Positions 24,791 to 33,429 of a stretch of DNA of 64,000 nt are shown in pieces. The stretch spans positions 40,936-104,935 of the forward strand of contig CAJWSU010000003.1 of assembly GCA_913046335.1 (NCBI GenBank), read 5' to 3'. How positions within the stretch are numbered: position 1 is the first letter of the stretch; every line of letters starts with the position of its first letter. The position numbers and the translations under genes were made by a program. Below the pieces are notes generated by a model, which made no database searches, was not told the origin of the DNA, and worked only from the letters and a program-made list of their open reading frames with translations. Origin of the DNA: TMED109 sp002684605 (lineage in GTDB: Bacteria; Pseudomonadota; Alphaproteobacteria; TMED109).

Positions 24791-26734
24791 ATGAGCAATA
24801 ATTTAATTAAAATTAAAAATAAATGGAAAGAAAACGCTCTATTAAATGAGAATGAATATATGGAGCTTTATAAAGAATCTTTAGAAAACCCTGAGGACTT
24901 CTGGGCAGAGCAAGCAAAATGTATAGATTGGTTTACCCCTTTTAGTAAAGACGCCATAAAAAAAGTAAATTTTTCTAAAACTAATTTAGAAATAAAATGG
25001 TTTTATGATGGCAAACTAAATGTTTCATATAATTGTATTGATCGCCACCTAGAAAAAAAGGGGGATAAAACTGCAATAATATGGGAAGGTGATGACCCTC
25101 AAGAAAGTAAGCATATTTCATATAGAGAATTGCATTTAGAAGTCTGCCTAATGGCCAATGTTTTAAAAAGTAAAGGTGTAAAAAAAGGTGACAGAGTAAC
25201 AATTTATATGCCCATGATTCCTGAGGCTACATATGCCATGTTAGCTTGTGCAAGAATAGGCGCCATTCATTCCGTTGTCTTTGGTGGTTTTTCTCCAGAT
25301 AGTATTGCGGATAGAATTATAGACTGTAAATCAGACTATGTTATTACCTCTGATGAAGGATATAGAGCAGGCAAAATCATACCTTTAAAAAATAATGTGG
25401 ATATTGCCCTAAACAGATGTCCAAATGTGAAAAGTGTATTGGTTATTAAAAGAACAGGAAATAAAATAAATATGTTTCCTAATAGAGATATTTGGTGGCA
25501 CGAAGAAAAGCTAAAAGTTAGCAAAGATTGCGAACCAACTGTTATGAATGCTGAAGATCCATTGTTTATTTTATATACGTCAGGATCAACTGGAAAACCC
25601 AAAGGTGTTTTACATACATCCGGTGGCTATATTGTTTATGCTGCAATAACACATAAATATATATTTGATTATAAGGAAAACGAAGTCTATTGGTGTACTG
25701 CGGATGTGGGTTGGGTCACTGGCCACTCTTATATCGTTTATGGTCCTTTAGCTAATGGGGCAAAAACGCTTATGTTTGAGGGGGTTCCAAATTACCCAAG
25801 CTCTTCAAGATTCTGGGAAGTAATTGATAAACACAATGTTAATATATTCTACACCGCTCCTACTGCTATTAGAGCCCTAATGAAAGAAGGGGACGCACCA
25901 GTTAAATCAACCAAAAGAGATAGTCTTAGGATTTTAGGAAGCGTAGGGGAACCTATCAACCCAGAGGCGTGGGATTGGTATTATAAAGTTGTAGGCTCTG
26001 AAAAATGTCCAGTTGTGGACACTTGGTGGCAAACAGAAACTGGAGGAATATTAATTAGCCCACTTCCCGGAGCAACCGATCTAAAACCAGGTTCAGCAAC
26101 CAAACCATTTTTTGGAATTTCTCCTGCATTAGTAGATAATGAAGGAAAAAAACTTGAGGGAGTGGCTGAAGGCAATCTCGTATTAGAAACATCTTGGCCA
26201 GGCCAAATGAGAACAGTTTATGGCGATCATATGCGCTTTGCTGAAACTTATTTTTCTACTTTTAATGATGTATACTTTACTGGAGATGGAGCCAAAAGAG
26301 ATGCTGATGGCTATTGGTGGATAACAGGAAGAGTAGATGATGTCATTAACGTAAGTGGACACAGAATGGGGACCGCAGAAGTAGAAAGCGCCTTAGTATC
26401 AAATATAAATGTAGCAGAATCTGCGGTAGTTGGATATCCTCATGATATAAAAGGCCAAGGAATATATGCCTATGTCACTTTAACTGATAACACCTCTCCT
26501 TCAGAAGAGCTTAAAAAAGAATTAGTAAATTGGGTAAGAAAAGAAATAGGCCCTATTGCTACTCCAGACCTTATTCAATGGGCTCCATCTCTGCCTAAAA
26601 CACGTTCTGGAAAAATTATGCGGAGAATACTTAGAAAAATTGCAGCTAATGAACATGATCAACTTGGAGACATATCTACGCTTGCAGACCCAAGTGTTGT
26701 GAAAGAACTGGTTAATAATAGAATGAATAGATAG
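24791..26734 (+). CDS. acs: Acetyl-CoA synthetase
   Basis: Acs converts acetate, ATP and CoA to acetyl-CoA. The 647-residue protein matches the family length and shows VFGGFSPDSIADRI, LFILYTSGSTGKPKGVLH, YWCTADVGWVTGHSY, DTWWQTETGG, YFTGDGAKRDADGYWW, GRVDDVINVSGHRMGTAEVES and PKTRSGKIMRRILRK with the regulatory/catalytic lysine. This distinguishes it from propionyl- and acyl-CoA synthetases. A GTGGGGG ribosome site precedes the ATG. It ends against the convergent DUF1674 microgene. Confidence 0.97.
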   Translation: MSNNLIKIKNKWKENALLNENEYMELYKESLENPEDFWAEQAKCIDWFTPFSKDAIKKVNFSKTNLEIKWFYDGKLNVSYNCIDRHLEKKGDKTAIIWEGDDPQESKHISYRELHLEVCLMANVLKSKGVKKGDRVTIYMPMIPEATYAMLACARIGAIHSVVFGGFSPDSIADRIIDCKSDYVITSDEGYRAGKIIPLKNNVDIALNRCPNVKSVLVIKRTGNKINMFPNRDIWWHEEKLKVSKDCEPTVMNAEDPLFILYTSGSTGKPKGVLHTSGGYIVYAAITHKYIFDYKENEVYWCTADVGWVTGHSYIVYGPLANGAKTLMFEGVPNYPSSSRFWEVIDKHNVNIFYTAPTAIRALMKEGDAPVKSTKRDSLRILGSVGEPINPEAWDWYYKVVGSEKCPVVDTWWQTETGGILISPLPGATDLKPGSATKPFFGISPALVDNEGKKLEGVAEGNLVLETSWPGQMRTVYGDHMRFAETYFSTFNDVYFTGDGAKRDADGYWWITGRVDDVINVSGHRMGTAEVESALVSNINVAESAVVGYPHDIKGQGIYAYVTLTDNTSPSEELKKELVNWVRKEIGPIATPDLIQWAPSLPKTRSGKIMRRILRKIAANEHDQLGDISTLADPSVVKELVNNRMNR

Positions 26735-26735
26735 T

Positions 26736-26879
26736 TTAAAAATCAGAGACTCTTCCATTTTTTTCCCAATCTCCATATCTAGTTGGCTCAGGGCCCTTTT
26801 GCCCTCCTATTTCTTTAGGTTTTTTAGGCTCTTTAACTTTTTTAACTTGCTTAGAATATACTTTTTTATGTTTTTTCAT
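26736..26879 (-). CDS. DUF1674 / SDHAF4-like succinate dehydrogenase assembly factor
   Basis: This 47-residue gene is easily missed. The minus-strand reading has a lysine-rich N-terminus followed by the conserved DUF1674 ending GPEPTRYGDWEKNGRVSDF, which closes the protein as in the family. Mitochondrial and bacterial members (SDHAF4 type) help mature the flavoprotein subunit of succinate dehydrogenase. AAGGAT is placed seven bases before the ATG. It is divergent from rsmB, a neighbourhood often seen in alphaproteobacteria, and its stop is two bases beyond the convergent acs stop. No sdh genes are in this window. Confidence 0.88.
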   Translation of the reverse strand: MKKHKKVYSKQVKKVKEPKKPKEIGGQKGPEPTRYGDWEKNGRVSDF

Positions 26880-26946
26880 GCAATATCCTTAATATTAATA
26901 TTAAAGTGTAATTATACTAATATAGTAACAAAAAAGAAAATAATTA

Positions 26947-28230
26947 ATGCCCATTAATAATATAAATTCGAGACTTCTGGCTCTTAAAGAAATAGAAGGC
27001 CTATTAAATGGAGATGGCCATAATCCTATTAATAATGGAGACAGTTTTTATAAATCTATACTTGGTATATCAATAAGAAGATTAGGTGAAATTAAATTTC
27101 ATATAGAAAAATATATTAAAAAGCCTCTTAAGCAAAACCAAAATATTATTAAAGCAAATTTAATTATTGGAACAAGTCAAATATTATATATGAGAGTTCC
27201 TAAATATGCTGCTGTAAATGCAAGCGTTGAACTTGCAAAGATACATTCGCCGCATCATGTAAAATTTATTAATGCTATACTGAGGCAAATTGTAAGAGAT
27301 TTTGAAAATGATAAAATTCAAGACTTAGATCCATTAATTAATATCCCTAATGAAATAATAATTAGATGGAAAAAGCATATTAATAATATTAATTTAAGAA
27401 AAATAGCTAAACAGCACCTTATAATTCCACCGGCCTTAGATATAGCTTTATCAAGAAAAGAGAGTGTTGATGTATGGTGTAAAAATTTAAAAGGCGAAAT
27501 TTTTGGAAAGAATAATATTAGGCTTAAAAATGATTATGGAAAAATTGATGATTTAACTGGATACGACCAAGGAGCATGGTGGATACAAGACATAGCAGCG
27601 CAATTGCCATCAAAAATTTTACTATCTTCAATAAAAAAAAATGCCTGCGTCATAGATATGTGTGCAGCACCAGGTGGAAAAACAGCTCAATTATTAACTA
27701 ATGGTCTAGATGTTACTTCTATAGAATCAAATGAAAAACGTGCAAATCTATTAAAAAATAATCTTAAGAGACTTAATCTAACTACTAAATTAATTGTGGA
27801 AGATGCCAGCGAATTTAAAACAGAAAAATTAGCGGATGCAATCTTAATAGATGCTCCTTGTTCTTCTACCGGTACAGTTAGAAAAAACCCTGATATTTTG
27901 TGGAGGTTATCAGTTAAAAAAAATGGTTTTTTAAGTACTTTGATTCCTTTGCAAAGTCGCCTTTTGAAGGCGGCAACTACTATGGTTAAGCCAAAAGGAA
28001 TAATTATATACTCTGTTTGCTCTTTAGAAAAAGAAGAAGGCGAAAATCAAATTATTGATTTTATAAAAAAACATAGTAACTTTAAAATAAGCCCTATAAG
28101 TAAAAATGAAATAGATATTACGCACGAAGCAATTACCAAAGAAGGGTTTATAAGAACTTTTCCATATTTTAGTGAAGAGTTAGGAGGCATGGATGGTTTT
28201 TTTATAGCAAGATTAGAAAAAACGCATTAA
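26947..28230 (+). CDS. rsmB: 16S rRNA cytosine-C5 methyltransferase (RsmB/Sun family)
   Basis: The enzyme methylates a cytosine of 16S rRNA (C967 in E. coli). The 427-residue protein has the N-terminal NusB-like RNA-binding domain (about residues 1-145) and a SAM-dependent catalytic domain with DMCAAPGGKTAQL, the catalytic-site DAPCSSTGTVRKNPDI, and the second catalytic cysteine in YSVCSLEKEEGE. Domain order and length fit RsmB. rpe follows after about 47 bases. Confidence 0.93.
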   Translation: MPINNINSRLLALKEIEGLLNGDGHNPINNGDSFYKSILGISIRRLGEIKFHIEKYIKKPLKQNQNIIKANLIIGTSQILYMRVPKYAAVNASVELAKIHSPHHVKFINAILRQIVRDFENDKIQDLDPLINIPNEIIIRWKKHINNINLRKIAKQHLIIPPALDIALSRKESVDVWCKNLKGEIFGKNNIRLKNDYGKIDDLTGYDQGAWWIQDIAAQLPSKILLSSIKKNACVIDMCAAPGGKTAQLLTNGLDVTSIESNEKRANLLKNNLKRLNLTTKLIVEDASEFKTEKLADAILIDAPCSSTGTVRKNPDILWRLSVKKNGFLSTLIPLQSRLLKAATTMVKPKGIIIYSVCSLEKEEGENQIIDFIKKHSNFKISPISKNEIDITHEAITKEGFIRTFPYFSEELGGMDGFFIARLEKTH

Positions 28231-28277
28231 AACTATAGATAATTATAACTTAATTAAGTTTTGAGATTGATTTTATA

Positions 28278-28946
28278 TTGAAAAAAAATAATATACTTAT
28301 ATCCCCCTCAATTTTAGCAGCTGATTTTTCTAAGCTAGGGCAAGAAATTATAGATGTAGATAAAGCAGGTGCAGATTGGATACATTTAGATATAATGGAT
28401 GGTCACTTTGTTCCTAATCTTACCATTGGTCCAGATGTAGTCTCAAGCTTGCGACAATATACTAAAAAATTATTTGATGTTCATCTAATGACAAAGCCCG
28501 CAAATAATTGGTTAGAACCTTTTGCTAAAGCAGGTGCAGATATAATAACGATTCACCTAGAAGCAGAAAATGATATTAATGAGTCTTTAAAAATTATAAA
28601 AGGCCTAGGCCTAAAAGCTGGAATATCTATAAAACCTTCTACTCCAGAAATTATGTTGGAAAAGTATCTAGAATTAAGCGACCTGATTCTAGTAATGACA
28701 GTAAATCCAGGGTTTGGTGGACAAAAGTTTATGAACGAACAATTAGATAAAATACGTAATATAAAAACAATGCAAAATACTTTAGGGCTTTCCTTTGATA
28801 TAGAAGTTGATGGAGGAATTAATGAAAACACCTCTAAATTATGTATAGAAGCAGGAGCTAATGTTTTAGTAGCAGGCAATGCTATTTTTTCTGAAAATGC
28901 TAATAACTATTCTCACCTTATTAACCTCCTTAGAGATAAAAACTAA
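28278..28946 (+). CDS. rpe: Ribulose-phosphate 3-epimerase
   Basis: Rpe interconverts ribulose-5-phosphate and xylulose-5-phosphate in the pentose phosphate pathway. The 222-residue TIM barrel shows ISPSILAADF, WIHLDIMDGHFVPNLTIGP with metal-binding His and Asp, VHLMTKPANNW, VMTVNPGFGGQKF and VDGGINENTSKL. The only sensible start is a TTG at 28278, which yields the usual KKNNILISPSIL beginning. The upstream ribosome site is weak. It precedes the heparinase-like gene, as in many alphaproteobacteria. Confidence 0.95.
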   Translation: MKKNNILISPSILAADFSKLGQEIIDVDKAGADWIHLDIMDGHFVPNLTIGPDVVSSLRQYTKKLFDVHLMTKPANNWLEPFAKAGADIITIHLEAENDINESLKIIKGLGLKAGISIKPSTPEIMLEKYLELSDLILVMTVNPGFGGQKFMNEQLDKIRNIKTMQNTLGLSFDIEVDGGINENTSKLCIEAGANVLVAGNAIFSENANNYSHLINLLRDKN

Positions 28947-28957
28947 GGAAATACAAA

Positions 28958-30562
28958 TTGTCAGCTAAAATTAAAAGCCTGAAACTATCTGATTATATTT
29001 ATAAAAGTAATCTATATAATTTTTGGCTTAAATATAATGCAGATGAAAGTATATCAAATAGTATTATAGACCCTTGGAAAGGAGAAGGCTATCTTGCAGA
29101 TGCAATTTTTCAAGGCAGGTATAACTTTGCAGGACAAGAAATACACTCTCCTAATAAACCTCTATGGGAACCAAATGGCGTAGGGCCTTGGTGGGTTGCA
29201 GAAATGCATGGTTTTTCTTGGCTAAGGCATTTCAAGGCTAGAGATGGAAAAACATCGAGGCAATTTGCCAGATCACTGATTAATGATTGGATGATAAGCG
29301 GTAATAAAAATTATAGCCCACTAAGTTGGAAAATAGATGTCTTAGGCAGAAGAATAAGCGCTTGGATTTGCTATTCAGAAATGATTAGTGAAGATGCTGA
29401 TAAGATATTTTTAGAAAAGTTTTGTAAATTACTCACTGCTCAATCTAAACACTTAAGTAGAGCAATAAAAAAGTATGATAAAGAGCCTGAAGTCTTTACT
29501 GCCCTTAGAGGCCTTTTCATATCCGGAATATGTCTAAGTGGGGGAAACAAAAGGTATAATCAAGCAAAAAATATTTTATTATATGCATTAAATGGTCAAA
29601 TTTTAAATGATGGGTGCCATATAAGTAAAAAACCTTCAGTTACTTTAGACATTTTAACGGACTTAATTTGGATAAGAAATACTTTAACAAATAATGACCC
29701 TGTTCTCGAACTAATAGATAATAATATTACAAAAATTAGTCATGCTATAAGATCATTACGCTTAGGTGATGGCACTCTAGCCAGAATAAATGGTGGAAGA
29801 TCTTATTCTCGTGATGCAATAGATAAGGTTTTAGAAAAAACAGGTATAAAATTAAGGTCACGTATTTCGTCTAGCCTCACTTCTTCTGGTTATGAAAGAC
29901 TTGCATCTGGTAGATCAATAATAATAATGGATTGCTCTTATGATAATAAAAATATCTATAATGGTTTGCTTAGTTTTGAAATGAGCGTTGGACGGGATAG
30001 GCTAATAGTAAATTGTGGTCCTACTCCCAATAATGATAAAAGTTGGAAAAAAGCTTTAGCAAGTTCAGCTGCTCACTCCTGCCTTGTAATTAATAATACT
30101 AACTCTTCTTCTGTTCAAAATAATACTAAAACTAAAATTAATGTTACTAGAGAGGTTACTTCAGGCTTTGAAATTATTTCAGCAAAACATAATGGATATG
30201 AAAATCTATATTCTGCTATGCACAAAAGACTACTAAAACTAGATTCTAGAGGCACCCTTCTAAAAGGTGTTGATAATATTATGTCTGGGCCAGGAATAGA
30301 ATTTAAAATACATTTCCATTTACACTATAAAGTAAATGTAAGCCTTACTAGAAACAAAGAAAGAATTCTTCTTCAACTTCCTAGTGGGGTTTGGGAATTT
30401 TTTGTATTGAAAAATAATACTTCATTGAACTTAAATATAGAGAAGTCTATTTATATAGAAGACAATGGCTTAATAAAAAATACAAATCAGTTTATTATCA
30501 AGGGTAAAACTATAAATTCTGGAACCAATATAGAATGGTGTTTATCAAAAAAAAACTTATGA
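28958..30562 (+). CDS. Heparinase II/III-family protein
   Basis: The 534-residue protein matches the heparinase II/III layout: an alpha-helical toroid in the first two thirds (GVGPWWVAEMHGFSWLRHFKARD early, then SWKIDVLGRRISAWI) and a beta-sandwich C-terminal domain (SFEMSVGRDRLIVNCGP, HSCLVINNTNS, RRLLKLDSRGTLLKGVD-like). Members are polysaccharide lyases, but the alphaproteobacterial type found next to rpe and purH has no proven substrate. No signal peptide is seen. The TTG start at 28958 has AAGGAAA upstream. Its 3' end overlaps the convergent ketosynthase by six bases. Confidence 0.82.
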   Translation: MSAKIKSLKLSDYIYKSNLYNFWLKYNADESISNSIIDPWKGEGYLADAIFQGRYNFAGQEIHSPNKPLWEPNGVGPWWVAEMHGFSWLRHFKARDGKTSRQFARSLINDWMISGNKNYSPLSWKIDVLGRRISAWICYSEMISEDADKIFLEKFCKLLTAQSKHLSRAIKKYDKEPEVFTALRGLFISGICLSGGNKRYNQAKNILLYALNGQILNDGCHISKKPSVTLDILTDLIWIRNTLTNNDPVLELIDNNITKISHAIRSLRLGDGTLARINGGRSYSRDAIDKVLEKTGIKLRSRISSSLTSSGYERLASGRSIIIMDCSYDNKNIYNGLLSFEMSVGRDRLIVNCGPTPNNDKSWKKALASSAAHSCLVINNTNSSSVQNNTKTKINVTREVTSGFEIISAKHNGYENLYSAMHKRLLKLDSRGTLLKGVDNIMSGPGIEFKIHFHLHYKVNVSLTRNKERILLQLPSGVWEFFVLKNNTSLNLNIEKSIYIEDNGLIKNTNQFIIKGKTINSGTNIEWCLSKKNL

Positions 30563-31489
30563 GCGAACAATGCACCCTGCTATTGAAAGGCCTACACCAA
30601 AGCCCATTAACATGACCTTCATGTTTGGTTTAAATTGGCCTCTATCTTTAGCTTGTTTTATTGCTATAGGTATAGTAGCGGAAACTGTGTTTCCTATGTT
30701 CTTAATATTTTGAAACCATTTATCATCAGGTATATTTAGCTTAGATTTTAATTTTCTTAATATAACTGAACTAGCCTGGTGAAAAATAAATAAATCTATA
30801 TCTTCTTGCTGCAAACCTGCTTTAGCAAGAAGTTCATTAAAAACTTTAGGTACTTCACGATAAGAGAACTTAAATACCTTTTGACCATCCATAAACAATT
30901 GTTCTTTCCCATGATTATCTTCTAGTGTAAGCAAATTTCCGCCGCTGCCATCTGTAAAAAAACAGAAAGGACCAATGCTGCCCTCTCCCTTACTCTCTAT
31001 TATAGCCGCCGCCGCTCCATCAGAAAAGATAGGTCTATTTGTTCTATCATTTTTAGGAATATAGTTAGTATAAGTGTCCGCACAAATGACTAGAACTTTT
31101 TTTAAACCTTGTTGGTAAATCATAGAGCTTGCAGCAGATAGTCCATATACAAAGCCTGAACATCCTTGTATTAAATCGAAAGCCATCACATTTTTAGGTA
31201 AATTTAATATATCCTGTATTAAGCAGGCTGATGTTGGTAGCCTTGAGAAAGGAGATTGGCTTACGTGAATTATTCCATCGATATTATCTGAGTCTACTTT
31301 TTCTAATAACTTTTTTGAAGCTTCAATTACTAAGCTTTTTTCATCTTCATTTTCACCTAAAGTATGCCTAGAATGAATTCCAGTTTTATCTTTTAATTTT
31401 TCTATTATCCAATCAGGATTAATTTTTCCCAAATCTTCTAAAGATTCTTTGTTTTTACCCAAAACATATTCTATATTAGTAATTTGCAA
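30557..31489 (-). CDS. FabH-like 3-oxoacyl-ACP synthase III family protein
   Basis: KASIII enzymes condense an acyl-CoA with malonyl-ACP. The 310-residue protein keeps the Cys-His-Asn triad: Cys110 in LIQGCSGF, His237 in FHQAS and Asn267 in NIGNTVS. The typical GDGAAA region reads FSDGAAAAII. It is not in a fabH-plsX setting but lies beside surface-glycan genes, where FabH-like proteins sometimes make acyl groups for sugar or lipid modification. A housekeeping FabH cannot be excluded. It is a single minus-strand gene inside a plus-strand block. Confidence 0.82.
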   Translation of the reverse strand: MQITNIEYVLGKNKESLEDLGKINPDWIIEKLKDKTGIHSRHTLGENEDEKSLVIEASKKLLEKVDSDNIDGIIHVSQSPFSRLPTSACLIQDILNLPKNVMAFDLIQGCSGFVYGLSAASSMIYQQGLKKVLVICADTYTNYIPKNDRTNRPIFSDGAAAAIIESKGEGSIGPFCFFTDGSGGNLLTLEDNHGKEQLFMDGQKVFKFSYREVPKVFNELLAKAGLQQEDIDLFIFHQASSVILRKLKSKLNIPDDKWFQNIKNIGNTVSATIPIAIKQAKDRGQFKPNMKVMLMGFGVGLSIAGCIVRS

Positions 31490-31619
31490 ACTATAATACC
31501 CTTATGGTGTTATTGTTATTATTCAGTATTAAATATATTAACAACAATATATAAACAAAGTATGGAATTTATCAATTTTAACTATAAAATAAATCATATA
31601 ATTTATAAAAGAAATAATA

Positions 31620-32426
31620 ATGTCACCTATAACCAATAAAAGTCTCTATGAAATTAAACGTATTATCGCGCAAATTGCAGATAAAGCAGCAAAAGTTATA
31701 ATGCAAAATATTAATTCTCCAATAGAAATAAAGGAAGATAATACTCCTGTTACTGAAGCTGACAAGAAATCTGACAAATTAATAAATAAAGAACTATTGA
31801 AAGCTTTTCCTAATATTCCAATCTTAAGTGAAGAAAGAACGCCGCAAAACAATGCTTTTGGAAAGAATTTACATTGGATAATAGATCCTTTAGACGGCAC
31901 AAAATCATTTATAGAAGGTGATCAGGATTTTTGTGTTTGTATTGCATTGGTTTTAAATACAAGGCCAATATTAGGATGCATTGCTCACCCGCCTTCAAAA
32001 ATATTATGGGCGGGAGGTAGAGAAATTGGCGCATATAAAAAGAATAATAAGGATGATTTTGAAAAAATAAAATGTAGAGATGTTCCAGAAGAAGGTCCAA
32101 CAATCGCCATAAGCAAACATCATATTGGGCCTAAGTTAGAAAAATGGCTTTCATCAATAAATTTTATCAATAAATTAAAAGTAGGTAGTGCTATAAAATT
32201 TACTCTGATCGCAGAAGGAAAAGCAGATATTTTTCCTCGAACTAGTCCTACCTATGAATGGGATAGCGCTGCTGGTGAAGCAATAATACAAGGCTCTGGT
32301 GGGCAAGTTACCCAAATGAATGGTGAAAATATGATTTATGGAAGAGAAAATAAAAAGAATCCTAACTTTATTGCTTTTGGAAGACCAAATTGGGAAAAAT
32401 TCATAAAGGGAAATAATAGTGGATAA
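31620..32426 (+). CDS. cysQ: 3'(2'),5'-bisphosphate nucleotidase CysQ / inositol monophosphatase family
   Basis: CysQ removes a phosphate from adenosine 3',5'-bisphosphate produced in sulfate assimilation or sulfo-transfer. The 268-residue protein has the lithium-sensitive phosphatase motifs EDNTPVTEADKKS, LSEE, WIIDPLDGTKSFIEG (about residues 80-94) and YEWDSAAGEAII (about 216-227). The segment DQDFCVCIAL fits CysQ better than SuhB. It leads the glycan cluster and its stop overlaps the GTG start of the next gene. Confidence 0.88.
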   Translation: MSPITNKSLYEIKRIIAQIADKAAKVIMQNINSPIEIKEDNTPVTEADKKSDKLINKELLKAFPNIPILSEERTPQNNAFGKNLHWIIDPLDGTKSFIEGDQDFCVCIALVLNTRPILGCIAHPPSKILWAGGREIGAYKKNNKDDFEKIKCRDVPEEGPTIAISKHHIGPKLEKWLSSINFINKLKVGSAIKFTLIAEGKADIFPRTSPTYEWDSAAGEAIIQGSGGQVTQMNGENMIYGRENKKNPNFIAFGRPNWEKFIKGNNSG

Positions 32427-33429
32427 AGTAATATATTTAATTTGGCCAATTAGTTTCATAATGAGTTTTATAATAAGCCTAATAACAATCAAGACTTCAC
32501 TAAGATTTTTAACAAAAACAATAGATATCCCTAATCAACGTTCAAGCCATAGCAGGCCAACACCTAAAGGTGCTGGCTTAGGAATTATTGCTACATTATT
32601 AATAGTATATTATACTTTTTTTCCTCTTACTGATTTTTACTTTATAGGCTCTGTCCTTCTTCTTACTATCTTGTCGTTTATCAATGACAATAAACAAGTG
32701 TCAATAATCATTAGACTAACTATCCAAATGACATTAACCATTATTGTTTTAAATTTATGGACCCCCTTAGAACATACTGTGTTTTTGAACAATATTGTTC
32801 CTGTTTGGTTAGAAAATATTATAATTATTTTATTAATTATATGGCTAATTAATTTATTTAATTTTATGGATGGAATAGATGGTATTTCTGGAACTCAATG
32901 TGTAATTATAGGTATTGGAGCAGGATTAGCATTATATCTTTCTCAAGGACAATATAAATTAGAACAATTAATTGCGGGATTTATGGCTGGCTCTAGTCTG
33001 GCCTTCTTGTTTTGGAATTGGAGTCCAGCTAAAGTTTTTCTTGGAGACGCAGGTTCTATTCCACTAGGTTTTATTAATGCTATTTTAATGTTATTATTAT
33101 GTAAAAGTGGGCTATGGTATGTAGCAATAATTATAAATAATTATTATATTTTTGATGCATCTATAACGCTATTAAGAAGAATACAGAAGAAACAAAAGCC
33201 ATGGAAAGCGCATAAAGAACATTTCTATCAAAAGGCTGTTCAAAATGGCTATAGTCATTCTAAAGTATGTAAAATTATAGCCACACATGGAATACTGTTA
33301 ATATGCATATCTTGTTTAACAACTTTAAAACCAAACTTAATTATTATTTTATTTTCGATTGTTATAAGTAGCTTATCTACAATATATCTTTTATATTATC
33401 TTAATAAAAAACCATTGAAAGTTAAATAA
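32419..33429 (+). CDS. Undecaprenyl-phosphate glycosyl-1-phosphate transferase (MraY/WecA family)
   Basis: Such enzymes move a sugar-1-phosphate from a UDP-sugar to undecaprenyl phosphate, starting O-antigen or other glycan synthesis in the inner membrane. The 336-residue protein has about ten hydrophobic helices, the early RSSHSRPTPKGAGLG, NLFNFMDGIDGISG with the catalytic/metal-binding aspartates, and WSPAKVFLGDAGSIPLGF, all polyprenyl-phosphate transferase signatures. The GTG start at 32419 overlaps the cysQ stop. The following dehydratase gene starts with a TAATG overlap, so the three genes are coupled. Confidence 0.9.
   Translation: MDKVIYLIWPISFIMSFIISLITIKTSLRFLTKTIDIPNQRSSHSRPTPKGAGLGIIATLLIVYYTFFPLTDFYFIGSVLLLTILSFINDNKQVSIIIRLTIQMTLTIIVLNLWTPLEHTVFLNNIVPVWLENIIIILLIIWLINLFNFMDGIDGISGTQCVIIGIGAGLALYLSQGQYKLEQLIAGFMAGSSLAFLFWNWSPAKVFLGDAGSIPLGFINAILMLLLCKSGLWYVAIIINNYYIFDASITLLRRIQKKQKPWKAHKEHFYQKAVQNGYSHSKVCKIIATHGILLICISCLTTLKPNLIIILFSIVISSLSTIYLLYYLNKKPLKVK

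Noticed and set aside
28247..28260. 14-bp palindrome AACTTAATTAAGTT before rpe
   Set aside because: Fully AT-biased and without a thymine run or partner site; expected by chance at this composition.
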